Origin: Nissolia schottii
Lineage: Eukaryota > Streptophyta > Magnoliopsida > Fabales > Fabaceae
Assembly (NCBI GenBank): GCA_003254905.1
Contig: QANU01073812.1
Coordinates: 583-64,582 of the forward strand
Length of the DNA: 64,000 nt
Direction: 5' to 3'
The first letter of the stretch is position 1. Every line of letters begins with the position of its first letter. A program made the translations under genes and the position numbers. The notes beneath the pieces were generated by a model. The model was not told where the DNA came from, ran no database searches, and was given only the letters and a program-made list of their open reading frames with translations. This document shows, in pieces, positions 1 to 11,700 of the stretch.

Positions 1-540
1 TTTACAGCTGCGCATGCAATCGTGTTTCGTTCCTAATCCATCGTATGTATTTTATCATTTTCTCAGAGATCTTTTTAACTAGGGCGCGTGACCTCTGCAT
101 CGCTATCTGTACTTTAGTGTTTTGGATTAGAGGTATTTTCGTCACATACTTGCTTCCTGTGATGCTCAGTACTATGGGACTCGTTGGTATCTTCAGTATT
201 TATATTGTTGTGTGTGTCATCTCCTGAATATTTATGTTCTTAAAGGTTCCAAAAACAAAGGGCATGCCCCTCGAACCCATCACCGAATTCTTTGTTGTCT
301 GCTCAAAGCAGACTACTTCTGTAAAAAATGAGTGACATTGTTCTTTACCTACATTTACTATGTTGGTTGCTCAATACATTGTCTCTCTCTTGTGTTGATA
401 GATTTTACTTGTCATTAAGTTTATGTGGAGGAGAATATGTTCTTGTCTAAACATATATATTATGTATTATCTATGAATTGAACTTAGAACTCTTATATTT
501 CATTTTCATTAGTGCTTTGTTATGGAGTTAAAAGTATTTA
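1..540. other. Intergenic, no gene recognised
   Basis: I see no conserved coding signal, RNA gene or clear transposon end here. The 60-codon open frame at the left edge has no recognisable motif and ordinary AT-rich composition. The stretch may be the flank of a gene outside the window. Confidence 0.5.
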
Positions 541-544
541 TGAA

Positions 545-705
545 TTTTAAGTTTTATTAAATATATTTTTGTAGCATAATAATTTTTTAAAATATTTTTT
601 AATATTTTTTTAATAATAGGTAAACTCGTACGAGTTTACGATCCGAGTTTACGGAGGCTCCACGAGTTTACTTAAACTCGCGAGTTTGATAACCATGCCC
701 TTGAT
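545..705. repeat. Palindromic 'AAACTCG' dispersed repeat, copy A
   Basis: The sequence holds repeated GAGTTTAC / GTAAACTCG words in both orientations and ends with GATAACCATGCC. The same composition recurs in inverted orientation at 7922-8150, which begins GGCATGGTTATTAAACTC. Shared ends and internal inverted words suggest a small non-autonomous DNA-transposon or hairpin family. No target duplication was found, so the class is unknown. Confidence 0.5.
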
Positions 706-1170
706 TATTCGTGTGAATGTTAGGTTAAATAAAAGATTAAGGTAATCATTAATTGGTCAGGACTAGGTTCAAATAAATAACTGAAATAGACCTTGATGTA
801 TGATCACTTGGGGATGGCCCAAACGACAGAACCTTATGCGATGACACTTAATTTGTGCATAGGAATCCCTTTGAGGAAATTTATTTACTCATCCTCAGCC
901 ACATTTGGTTCTAGGTTCCAATTAAGAGTACGAGGCACGTGGCACTAGTGGACCCGATCACATCATTGGATAGCTTGGATAATTTAGGAGTCATCATGCC
1001 AAGCGATCATCTTGCAAGTCTAGAGTTTTTTTGAGGAGCAAAGCCTTACACCTTTTCTTAGAATGGGTAAAGTCAAGACATATTAGAGTCATCATCCAAG
1101 TAGTTTTCCCCATGTTGATTATATATAATGAGGTTATTTAGTATAAGTGTGTTGTGGTTTTGTTTCTTGG
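706..1170. other. Intergenic, no gene recognised
   Basis: Ordinary AT-rich sequence. It ends at the TACGT target duplication of the neighbouring solo LTR. Confidence 0.5.
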
Positions 1171-2259
1171 TACGTTATAACATTCCACTCCTATCTTAGT
1201 AAAAATTTCCCTAAATAACTGTTTGTAGAGCCATTTGTATGAGTTAAAATGCAGAGATCAGTAGAAATTATTCTGTTTGGTTTTGATAAATTCTGCTAAC
1301 ACTCAAATGATTCCTCTTGACCCCTAGAAATGGATAAAAAATCCAAAGTGTTGGTAAAACGAAAATCGGTTCAGTTTCGAACGATTCCGCAGACACTAGA
1401 ACAACCTCGTTTGGCCCGTTGAGCCAGTAAAACTGAGCAGAGAGCCCGAAGTCTCTGGAAACCTAACTGTACCGGGGAAAAGTTATAAACACCTTGGATT
1501 AGTCCTAAAATATCATTAGGAAGCTTAGGGGATCGCGAAAGTGCAAGCGGAATATTTTTCGGACAGCCGTACGCGACGCACCAGGACTGCGAAGGACCAA
1601 ATACGAGCAAAACTGGACCGAGTGGGACCCACATCTGAGGACCCCACGTGATAAGATCAGATTTTTTGAGGAAAAAAATAATAAAATAAGGGTTATTATT
1701 CATTGATGTGACCCGATATGACTTAGTAATTATTCAAAACAATTAATTAATTAAGAAATTAAATTAAAAATGGCAAAATGGTAATTTTGGCAAGGGTAAA
1801 AATGGAAAAATGGGCCAAATTTCATGGCTACATAAAGCCAAGCACCAGCCCTCATAATTCACTTATCCATTCTCTTAGAAGTGCCGAAACTCTGCCCGTG
1901 TGCTCTGCAGTCGCGCTGCGGAGAAGCTAGGAGAAAGCTCTGCACTTGGAGGACTACTCTTTCCCAACTCTCTCATCATCCAACCAGCCTTTAAAGCCTC
2001 TAAAGAAGGTGGGTAAACTTGGCTTGCTCACCCTCTTTGGTGGCTATGTGTGCTTATGTTGATTCTATGTGATTATGTGACTATGGTAGTTTATGTTAGC
2101 TATGCTAGGCTTAGGTTGTAGATGACTTCTCCATGATTCTTTGAGTTGAAATATGTTGGATAACGGTTGTTGGAACTGGTGGAAGAGCCGCAAAGAGTGT
2201 TCATGGAAAAAGGAAAGCAAGAAAGCAAAGCAGGTTGTGCAGGCCACACCCAGGACGCT

Positions 2260-2420
2260 GAGTGGCCCCATGAACCGCTGAGCGGACAGGCACCGCTGAG
2301 CGGCCTCACGAACCACTGAGCGATATGTAGGGTGACTTGAAAGAAAAGGAGATTTTGAACTATTTTATGCACTGAACGGTTTCAGGGACCGCTGAGCGGA
2401 CCCAAGGGGCACTGAGCGGC
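2260..2420. repeat. Short repeated word CGCTGAGCGG inside the solo LTR
   Basis: The word (C/A)CGCTGAGCGG(A/C)C or a close variant occurs about six times between 2260 and 2420, and a related CTGAGCGGCC appears near 3463. It is an irregular GC-rich array in otherwise AT-rich DNA and lies within the LTR. Confidence 0.65.
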
Positions 2421-2703
2421 CTGAAACTTAGTGATTTCCACGGAACTAATGTTTATGAAAACTGTCTTGGGCACACAATTCCAACAAACATTAAGCTGGA
2501 TAATGTATATTGATATGTATGATGTATGTGGAACATTGCATGTAGAATGTTTATGATACCATGCATCATGCGGACAAGGTTGTCATCTAAGTGTTAGGAC
2601 GACCTTAGAGGACTAGAGGTTAATCACTTAATGCTTAAATATCACAATGGAATACTAGGGAACAAGCATGTAGTTATATGATAGGAAGTCTCTCTCTTGG
2701 CAC

Positions 2704-2835
2704 GTCTACGGACACGCCCCTCACCAGTCCCAAAAGGGTGGATTAGTTAATGATGTACCTCACCAGTTCTAAAAGGGCGGATTGGTCAGGGAAGTTACCT
2801 CACCAGTCCCAAAAGGGTGGATTGGCCAAAGAGGT
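2704..2835. repeat. Three imperfect tandem copies, about 50 bp each
   Basis: CCTCACCAGTCCCAAAAGGG and two variants are each followed by a GGATTGGTCA-like tail, spaced about 50 bp apart. The array lies inside the solo LTR. Internal arrays of this kind are common in long gypsy LTRs. Confidence 0.75.
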
Positions 2836-4051
2836 TAATGACAAGATAGAAAGAATGAAAGAAAGAGATGATGAATGATGAGGGTGACGTCACACCTAAC
2901 GATGATGATAATAATGATGATGATGAGTCCACGCTCGGGTTGGCTCGAGAGGAGCACCCCTCGCCATCCCACTAGGTGGATGGTTATCTCTATTGATGGG
3001 CGATAATGACCCTAGTTGCATTGGTGAATCGCAACCACCCAGGTTAGAGTGCTGCCTGGTCGTCCTCCATAGGGAGTTAGAAGCAGGTTGTAACCGGACG
3101 GCCACGGTTACAAGGGTAGAAGGACTCGAGATAATGAATGTACAAGAAGGACGCGACCCGGGCTCAAGTTCACCCCGGAAGCGTAAGAGAATCCCCATTT
3201 TCCCCCAAGCATAAGATACATAATGAATGAGTGTGTGATGAATGAGTATGTGATGAATGAATATGTGAGGTATAAGTATGTAATGCATAATGAGATGCTC
3301 GAGACGGTTATGCAGATACGCGAGGAAGTTAATAAGCACGAGAACCTAGATAAGAAAGATTATATCCCCCATCACCTAGTAACTTAGATAAAGTCATTCA
3401 GGACCCTAGGCGAAGATAATAATCAGTAGGATGTTAGTATGCATGTAAACATAGAGATCTCCTGAGCGGCCTGGTTCATAAGTGAGTTAAAGAAACACCC
3501 CGACGCTAAGGTAAACCACTGAGGACAAACGTTCTCACCCCCACTCGCTTATGCTTCCAGGAGCGGACGAGGGCTACGAGTAGCCATATGAAGAGCCACC
3601 CGCGGAGCAGTGAGGAACCAAGTGTAGGCTAGCAGAAGACCAGACCTGAGGACTAGCTAGTCTAGTTTTGCGCCACATATACATTTTGATATGTATCTGG
3701 ATGTATATGACACATGTATGTAAATTATTATAATACTCTACTGTTGATGTAAATATTTGTGATGGACCACGTTTTCTTATATAATTGCTTATTATACTTG
3801 CTTATACTATGAAGGATTAACCCTTGTAAGCTCGAGCTCTATCGTTTGTATTATATGTCCTGATTCATGCGCGGCTCATACTTTATGAATAAGTAACAAG
3901 TAGAAAAGTTTTAAAATGGTCCATATTTTCCTTAACCCTGTATTTTCGAAAAGTAATGAAGGACTATAAGTATTCCCACCAAGTGATCAACAACCTAATG
4001 AGCATTGCGTATGACTCGAGCATAGGCAGTTAGCTACGGTGTTACATACGT

Positions 4052-4395
4052 CGTCATCTTAATCTTGTTCATGTTTGACGTTTATTCAATGTGTCATTCT
4101 AGGATGCATGACTCACATTTTCAATATGATTTTCAAAAAGTTTCAAATTTTTCCATATTTTCAAAGTAATTAGTTAACTAGTGTGTTACACCCATCGTAT
4201 ATCCAAACTCTCATCGAATTCAGCCAGCTCCAGCTCCAGTTCCCTGCCACACCCTAGCTCCTTTTTCTATTTATATTTAGGGATAACTCTTTAGGAAATC
4301 AAAAGGGCTTTTAAGTCAACTAAATGTGAAATGTTTGCTAAAAATATCAAAATTTTGTTATTATATTGCATGTGAGTGACACATGCTTCTTTTCT
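4052..4395. other. Intergenic, no gene recognised
   Basis: Sequence between the solo LTR and the next LTR-like remnant. No coding or RNA signal was seen. Confidence 0.45.
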
Positions 4396-4397
4396 GA

Positions 4398-5850
4398 CAG
4401 TGTAACTGGTAACTCTCCAACTCGAGTTATTTCTTTACCTTTTTACTAAGTGATTTTAGTCTTTTCAGTTCATTTTATTAGTTTTTTATAATTTATTTAG
4501 GTAATTTCATCTTTTGTTTATTTTATTAAATCTTGTTATTTTTATATTGTTTTTGGTAGATTTTAGTTATTTTTAGGTAAATAAATTAAAGAGGATATTT
4601 AAGATTTGAAAGTGGATATTCGAAGATTTGAAAAAAAGTAGAAGATAAGACTTGAAGAGAAGATTTGATCAGATTTGATTTAAATTCGAAAGGAGATTGG
4701 ATTAGATTCGAAGAAAATCAAATGCTAAATGGTTTTCATGATGATTTGGTCATTGATATTTCACCTTGATAGATGATGAATTTTGAATTGGCTCCAATTG
4801 CACATTCATAGATCTCTTTCTTAGTTTTAATTAGATACTCAATCACCTCAATTAGAGATCTATAGTGAAAGTTATGACGCTTTTAGCACTGCAATGTAAA
4901 GTTGTCGAAAAACATGTGTAAATAGCGACAAAAATCGTGGAATTTAGTTTTTTTTCTACTCAATTTGGATCCATTCTCTATAAATAGAATATCTATGAGC
5001 ACTCCAAAGTAACAAAGGCCACCAGAATTCATAAATTAGAGAAGGGGTAACCTTAGGAGAGCTCTACCGTTTTTCCATGGAGTCCTTATTTTCTGATTTT
5101 GTTTTCTTTTCTTCATCTTTTATTATGAACTAAGTCCTTATTAGGGCATTGATGTAACCATTTTTTTGATGTTATTATAAAACCTATTTGTTATTCAGTT
5201 TTTCTATTGATGTTAATTACGTTTCTGTGAACTATTCTTAATGTTTTTGATTAATTGACCATTAAATGAATGAATTATTGCCTAACATGAATTTAAGAAA
5301 AGGAATACGAGAGTGCTTTGTTATTGAAACCATAGGTTGAGTGACAATACGAGAGGAACAAACGCAACCTACATGGTTATATGTGGGGAATTCACAAATC
5401 ATTGATGCTTTTAATATATTAGGTTACGCTAAGAGGTTGAGTAGTTACTCTTGGTAAAATTAATTGTACGACCTCGAGAGAGGCTTGTGATTAGGATAGG
5501 AATCCTAACCATTAGTTAACTAGATTAATAATTGAATAACAATGTTTTAGATAACTGTGTGTGTTTGTCTATGAACACGCCTGAGTCTAGAATAGGTGAA
5601 ATCAATGGCCTAGTCTCTTCTCCTAATTTCTTCTTCCATTGTTCCAAGTTGGTTTTGTTTTCTTTTATTTAATTTTTATTTTATTTCATTAAAATCAAAC
5701 CTAATTTTTCTTTGTTGCTATAATCAATTCAACCTAGTTATTTGTTGATTAAATTATAGTTTAATATTATCCTTGTGAGTTCGGCAACCTAAGTTTTAAT
5801 ACTCATTCTTATTACTAGTGCATTTACTAGTGTGCAAAATTCGCATTAGG
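4398..5850 (+). mobile_element. Probable gypsy (Athila/Tat-type) LTR remnant
   Basis: The stretch has the look of a plant Athila/Tat LTR: a TATAAATAG promoter word near 4979, a leader with CCATGGAGTCC, a long AT-rich middle, and a 3' end with TGAGTTCGGCAACC followed by a TAGTGTGCAAAATTCGCA tail. The usual primer-binding sequence does not follow, so it is either a solo LTR or a truncated one. I could not find exact ends or a target duplication, and the boundaries are approximate. Confidence 0.4.
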
Positions 5851-6740
5851 AACTAATAAACTGTTAAGTTTAGGGAGGTTTGTGTAATATTTTTAATAAA
5901 ACTCAAGGACTTTTGAAAATAGTCTTGCAAATGAAGGGGTGGTGAGTGTAATTATACTGAATCTCAAGGAAGATTAGTGTAATTTACTCATTTACTTTTA
6001 AAAATATATAAACTTTCAAGCAAACTTGTAACTAGTTTTTGTAAATAACACACCTACCTAACCCATCATGGCTTCGACTAATTTGGTCCTTACTCAATTA
6101 GGGACCAAATTAGTCCTCTCTTAATCTAACCCATTATAATTATATTGGAGGGTTGAGATTTCATCTAAAAAATTAATTACAAAATAAATTATATTCATAT
6201 TTTAATAATATTTTAATTTAAATTATTAGTTTACCCTTTCCATTTTTTCTAATTTTCTTTATTAGTCATTTTCCTTCCACCACCCCTTGCCCCACCCTAC
6301 TCCTTTTGCCCGCGACCGCCCCTGCAGCCAGGGAATGAAAAATAAAAATCCCATGAAATTTAACCTTAACCTATCTATATGAGAAAATACTTGAATTAAT
6401 TCAGAAAAACTCATAACCACACCAACGACCCATAAAAATCAAAACTTCACAAAACTTTTGAGCTTAACTAATAATCAATGAATGATTTTTTTTTTCAATA
6501 AAAAAACCCAAAAGGGACCTATTGAAAGAATTGGAAAATCCAGAAAAATCCAGAAACATTATCCTCTTCACCACAATAATCACAACCACTAGCACAACCA
6601 CATATTTGAGCTTAACAAAAACAAAATACAAATATGGTTTCCTCTCTCATATCTGCTTCTGCTTCATTGATCTCTGTCGAGGGTTGCTCGCCGATGGCTT
6701 TGGTCCATCACAATCCTCCACCATGATGGTTCTTCTTCTT
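5851..6740. other. AT-rich intergenic DNA, no gene recognised
   Basis: No conserved coding frame. The last 120 bp (6625-6740) are less AT-rich and read like degraded gene sequence. They are the left flank of the TRIM insertion and continue at 7645, because the TRIM split one original target. Confidence 0.45.
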
Positions 6741-6749
6741 TGTAGATCT

Positions 6750-6925
6750 TGTTAAACATTGTGGAATAACAGAGAAATAACAATTATATTATCTACGTTA
6801 TATTATCTGAGGTGATTTACAATAGAAGGTGAGCCTATTTATAGGCTGAAAACACAACGGCCAAAAACAAATCACAATTAAATCAAATCAAATCAAACCA
6901 AACATAATATATATTATTCTTAACA
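6750..6925 (-). repeat. 3' LTR of the TRIM
   Basis: 176-bp LTR running TGTTAAAC to CTTAACA on the + strand. It shares long identical stretches with 7436-7639, including the block from GAGAAATAACAATTATATTA onward. The GATCT duplication lies immediately outside. Confidence 0.88.
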
Positions 6926-7025
6926 CCCTCTCTCAAGCTAAAGCTCTGTGAGCTTTCAGCTTGTCACAAGCGAAGGTTGTTAAAGGAAAAAAAGAGTTGT
7001 GCCAAGGACTTGTCCGAAAAACATC

Positions 7026-7205
7026 GGGGACTGCACAGTGGCAGCAATAGGCAACATATGGAGACTGCACGGAGGCATCGTTAGGCAACATCGGAGACTT
7101 CACAGAGGCAGCGATAGGCAGCATACGGAGATTGCACAGAGGCAGCGTTAGGCAACATCGGAGACTGCACAGAGGCAGCGATAGGCAACATACGGAGACT
7201 TCGGA
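7026..7205. repeat. Tandem array of about 36-bp units inside the TRIM
   Basis: About five units containing GCACAGAGGCAGCG(A/T)TAGGCA, joined by GGAGACT(T/G). The units alternate ACATCGGAGAC and ACATACGGAGA endings. The array separates the captured fragment from the purine tract. Confidence 0.8.
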
Positions 7206-7422
7206 GGAGTCACCACCGGCGACTTTTTCGGAGAAGATGAGAGCTTGGAGACAATGATAGAGAGGGCGATGCGGTCGAGGTGGAAGTCCGAGGTGAGGGA
7301 GGCGGCGTGGCATATGTCGAGGACGCGCTCGGGGTTCTTCTCAGAGGACTCAGGGGAGAGAATGGAGGAGTAGCAGCGGAGGTGGAGGTGGCAGAGACGA
7401 GATTGCTCACGGAGGGTGCCAT
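7205..7422 (-). pseudogene. GC-rich captured coding-like fragment inside the TRIM
   Basis: Between the primer-binding site and the tandem array lies a GC-rich stretch open in two - strand frames. One frame starts with ATG right after the primer site and is Ser/Pro/Thr-rich. The other contains a more protein-like helix-rich segment (motifs SSEKNPERVLDICHAAS and DFHLDRIALSIIVSK). Base composition differs sharply from the AT-rich LTRs, which suggests transduplication of a host exon. I do not recognise the parent gene, and the boundaries are approximate. Confidence 0.5.
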
Positions 7423-7435
7423 GGCTCTGATACCA

Positions 7436-7639
7436 TGTTAAACATTGTGGAAAAACAGATAAATGAGGCACAGAAAAATATAGGAGAAAGATAGATAACA
7501 GAGAAATAACAATTATATTATCTACGTTATATTATCTGAGGTGATTTACAATAGAAGGTGAGCTTATTTATAGGCTGAAAACTCAACAGCCAAAAACAAA
7601 TCACAATCAAATCAAACATAATATATATTATTCTTAACA
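7436..7639 (-). repeat. 5' LTR of the TRIM
   Basis: 204-bp LTR adjoining the tRNA-Met primer-binding site. The length difference from its partner is an extra AT-rich segment with a short duplication near 7460-7500. Confidence 0.88.
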
Positions 7640-7644
7640 GATCT

Positions 7645-7921
7645 GATCCATCACTATCCCCATCATAGCTAGATGAGAGAGAGAGAGGAAGAAGATTGGA
7701 AAGAGTGAAGGCACTAAGAGATGAAGCAGTTCAGAAGGGGTGGCAACAACGGAGGGCGGCAGTGGTGGCAGACGTTGATGGAAGGAGAAGGATAAGATGA
7801 CCGTCCTTCAATTTGGCGGCTTCCAAATATGCTCATGGAGGATGAGATGTTGATAGTGAGGTATGTGGTCGCTAGTGGTGGAATGCAGAGGGGTCGCCAA
7901 CAGTAAATGGGAGAAGGGTTG
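7645..7921. other. Intergenic, right half of TRIM target
   Basis: GA-rich sequence with possible degraded coding character but no recognised motif. It continues the sequence that precedes 6745. Confidence 0.4.
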
Positions 7922-8150
7922 CCGGCATGGTTATTAAACTCTCGAGTTTACGATTTCACTACACAAAACAAGTTAACACTCATGTAAACTCTTTTTTGGT
8001 AAACTCGTACAAGTTTAAGTAAACTCTCGATTTTACTAGCGAGTTTATGAGTTAAAATTTACCTACGAGTTTATCTCAAAATTTATAAATTTTGTAATTT
8101 TTTTAGATACTTACTTGACTTTGTGTGTGTTAATTTTCAAAATTTCTCAA
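7922..8150. repeat. Palindromic 'AAACTCG' dispersed repeat, copy B (inverted)
   Basis: Begins GGCATGGTTATTAAACTC, the reverse complement of the end of copy A, and contains GTAAACTCGTAC and GAGTTTA words in both orientations. It lies about 500 bp upstream of the CLASP start codon. Confidence 0.5.
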
Positions 8151-8219
8151 AATTTTTCAAAATAAATTTCTCAAAATTTTTAAATTTTTTTTTATTGTAA
8201 GAACCATTTTGGTCACTAA

Positions 8220-8705
8220 CCTAACAGGACCAGGCTAGCCAGCTCCACATAGCCGAAAAGCAACAGAACAGCAGTAGTGCAGTACCGGGCTATGCATCGT
8301 AAATTTGAAGCACATGGCTTGGTTAACTTTCCAACCACCAGCCCCACCTGCAACCGCATAAACAGTTTTTCTTCTCTTCTCATCTCATCTCATTTCAATT
8401 TCGTTTCTTCGTCGTTCATCGTCTTATTCCCCCGTCAATCTCATTCCCCACTTTCTCCCTCTCCCTCCCCCCCCCTCTCACCTCGTTCTCTTTCTACTTT
8501 CACTAACCCTTTCACTCTCCTCCTTCCAAATTTAGCACCCTTGCAATCCTGCATTTACATTTGAATTTGCATTTGCATTTCGCTCAATGTAACTGCAACT
8601 CTCTTTTACTACGCCGCGCTGAACCCGGTTGCCGAATCGGGGAACAATCGGAGCCAGATCTGAACCCGCCCGCACCAGATCCGAGCCCTCAGGCGGTGCT
8701 CGGAG
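8220..8705 (+). promoter_or_regulatory. CLASP: Probable CLASP promoter / 5' UTR
   Basis: From about 8380 to 8530 there is a strongly pyrimidine-rich stretch (TTCTTCGTCG, CTCTCCCTCC runs) typical of plant core-promoter Y patches and housekeeping-gene leaders. It is followed by a more GC-rich leader up to the ATG at 8706. The transcription start cannot be fixed from sequence alone. Upstream ATGs exist at 8277 and 8561 if the leader begins that early. Confidence 0.5.
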
Positions 8706-11700
8706 ATGGAGGAAGCGCTGGAGCTGGCGCGTGCGAAGGACGTGAAGGAGAGGATGGCCGGGGTGGAGCGCCTCCACGAGTTTCTAGAAGCTTCTAGAAG
8801 GAGTCTCGCCCCCGCGGAGGTCGCCTCGCTCGTCTGTTGCTGCTTGGATCTCTTGAAGGACGGCGGCGGCGGAAGCAGCTTCAAGGTCTCGCAGGGCGCG
8901 CTTCAGGCGCTGGATTCCGCCGCCGTTCTCTCCGGCGAGCACTTCAAGCTCCACCTCGACGCGCTCGTCCCCGCCGTCGTCGATCGCCTTGGAGACGCCA
9001 AACAGCCCGTCCGCGACGCTGCGCGGAGGCTCTTGCTCACGCTAATGGAGGTATGGTTTCGAATTCGATTGCGAGTTGGTGAGAAAATTGAAAGTGCTTG
9101 TGAGAGTAGTAGTGTGAAGAGTAAGCGCAAGTTAGTGCATGTTTGGACGGACGCTGTTTTTTTCTTTTTTCATTTTCATAAAATTTGCCGATTGAAAAAG
9201 GCTGTAATAGAAAAACATTACATTTTTATAGGCACAAAATTACGACATTTTAAGTGCATATTTGGTAACTTTTTTTTTGCCATTTTTTCATTGCTGCCTA
9301 AGAAAACTTTTGATGATAAACTATTTTGAACTTAAAAGAAGCTATAATCACACACTAAGCGTCAATTCGGTATGTGGTAAAATATGGTAGACATCTTTTT
9401 CAGTAACGTGGGAGACAGATTTATGGATTAGATTTATGAGCAAAACATATACATATGAAATTTTCGTCTCCTTATTACTTTAATACCGAACTTATCCTAA
9501 GAATTAAGTATTAAATAGAGATTACAAACCAATCATTTCATATTACTTTTATTTTTATTTGTATAGACAACTTTTAGTTATTTATGTAGAAACACTTTTT
9601 TTATACAATCCATACATGCATTTTATCATAATTGATTATAAAGAAAGGCTGTTTCCACTATTTGAAAAGTGAAAACGTGAACTCAAGATCACAAGACATT
9701 TTACCATTGCTCCAAAGCTCATCCTTTTTATAAAGAAAATCAAATAATTAATTATATTTATAATTTATAATTGGGTATTGATTATAAAGCAAAACTAAAT
9801 TATGTTTATAATTTATTATTGGCATAATATTATCATCACACATAATCCATTATAAAGGTTGATTCTGGCCAATTGGAGAATCTGTGTGAAGGAAAGTGAG
9901 AAAGGCAAGTGTTTGCTTGCTTGTAACGTTATGGTACTGTGGAATGTTCAGTGACGAGAGATGGGAGTGAAAACTGTTGAAAAAGTGTGAGGGCATAAGA
10001 CTGTGTGTGTAGAGGAAGCTCAGCGGTGTCAAAATCATAGGCATAGCGGTTGTACATGAAGTTTTTCACTCTTAGGTGTTTGATTCTTATGCTTTTCTAG
10101 TGATTACTGACTAACCTACGTTTTGAGTTTTAATTAATTAACTAGTTAGAATGTCCTGTTTTTCTGGAGGATGAACATTCTGATGAGTGATGATCAATGA
10201 TTGCTTGGATATGAGGTTAGCTGTGGTTTATACCAGACTTACCATTTCCGAATAATTTTGCAAGATCTTTAAGATCAGTCCATTTTGGGTGGTGGTGGTG
10301 TTTTATTTTGCATCTCATCTTGGTAGCATGATTTTTTGATGTATCTTGACTGTGTTATTTTAAACTGTGGTGCTTCCATGCCAACTGTATTAGTAATAAA
10401 CCTTACACTAGTCCAGCTTATTTATTTATTTATTTTAATGAAACTTAGGCAGTTATATTTGCACGTGAATTTCAATGTTCTGCTGATAGTCATTCCATTT
10501 GGAGATGGGAATTTTTTATGTACTAAAATTTATGGTCATGCACTCTATTAAGTTAATCCTTACTCCTTAGCGATACTTGTGTACCCATAAACTGGTGTAG
10601 GCATAGAATCCTTTTTATAATGACCTATATGATTGAGGATAGCTTTCCTCGAAGTTCTAACAAGTTAACCTGGAAGCTATTAGAGTAGATGACTGCTATG
10701 CATTGTACATTGTGCTTGTTTTGTTGCAAAATGTAGGCATTGACATTAGGCTGTGATTTATCACCAGATAAATGGAGTTTTGCCTGATAAGTTCCGAGTT
10801 TGGATATATTCATCTTAATTCCATGATTGTATCTCGTATGTTTCTTATGGAATGTCATTCTGCATGTTTTCCCAAACAGGAAAGCATCAATACACTGATT
10901 ATGTGTCTGCTTTGGTATTTAGTGAAGCCAGTCTGTCTCATTGGGCTGAATTGATTCAGTTTTAATAGACTTTCAGGCACATCATTTTGAGATACTATTA
11001 CTATTTGCAGGTTTCTTCTCCTACAATAATTGTGGAAAGAGCAGGGTCCTTTGCTTGGACATGCAAAAGCTGGAGAGTCAGAGAAGAGTTTGCACGAACT
11101 GTCACATCAGCAATTGGTTTATTTTCATCTACTGAACTCCCCCTGCAAAGGGCTATTCTTCCTCCCGTATGTTCACTAACTTTTACAAATAAGCAGTCAT
11201 GTCAAGTCTTTTGTATAGTTCAGTATTTTGGTATTCAGTACTAACCTATTTTAATGGATCAATGACAGGTTTTGCATTTGCTGAATGATCAGAATACTGC
11301 TGTTAGGGAAGCAGCTGTTGTTTGCATTGAAGTATGTTTTACTCTTGTAATAATTTTATGTCCTTTCACCTGAGCTAAGAACTGGGCTTCATTGTTAAGG
11401 TTTATGTCATATCAATAGTTATTCAAATTTATCAAGAACCATCCCTTCCAAAACTTAAGCTATTGGTTAGAGGCATGTGAATAACTTCGTAATAATACAA
11501 CACGCCTCTTTACACAAGATGCTTTTGGGCTTGCAGTGTGAACAATGCTCAAGCCCATATAAACTCTAACTTATTTTATTTAGAAGAATGTGGGCAACAA
11601 GGATTGAACTCTGGATCACTTGGTCTCAGACCATATGGACCATCTCTCCCAAAGCATAAGCTATTAAGTATAGGCACACCAAAGACTTTTTATCTATCAA

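Larger units (their letters stand above)
1176..4046. mobile_element. Solo long terminal repeat, Ty3/gypsy-like, 2871 bp
   Basis: The element begins TATAACATTCC (a decayed TGTAACA end) and finishes GGTGTTACA, so its ends are short inverted repeats of the LTR type. It is flanked by identical 5-bp direct repeats TACGT at 1171-1175 and 4047-4051, which is the mark of retroviral-type integration. No gag, protease, integrase or reverse-transcriptase frame lies inside; the open frames within are low-complexity. The great length of a single LTR fits chromovirus (Tekay/Del-type) elements as I know them, but the lineage is inference. It probably arose by recombination between the two LTRs of a full element. 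Confidence 0.8.
6750..7639 (-). mobile_element. TRIM-type LTR retrotransposon with captured sequence, 890 bp
   Basis: Two direct LTRs (6750-6925 and 7436-7639) begin TGTTAAACATTGTGG and end CTTAACA. They are flanked by identical GATCT target duplications at 6745-6749 and 7640-7644. Read on the - strand, a primer-binding site TGGTATCAGAGCC directly follows the right LTR (7419-7435, matching the initiator tRNA-Met 3' end), and a purine tract GCTTGAGAGAGGG (6926-6938) precedes the left LTR. The interior is only about 510 bp with no gag or pol, so this is a terminal-repeat retrotransposon in miniature that needs enzymes in trans. The right LTR carries about 29 bp more near its start than the left one. 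Confidence 0.9.

Noticed and set aside
1371-1703. 110-codon - strand open frame
   Set aside because: Inside the same solo LTR. No recognisable motif and no splice or start context.
2896-3339. 147-codon - strand open frame, His/Ile-rich
   Set aside because: It lies inside the solo LTR, comes from ATG-rich simple repeats and has no domain signal.
8532-9130. Several - strand and alternative-frame ORFs over CLASP exon 1
   Set aside because: GC-rich codon shadows of the CLASP first exon, which is fixed by family similarity and the phase chain.
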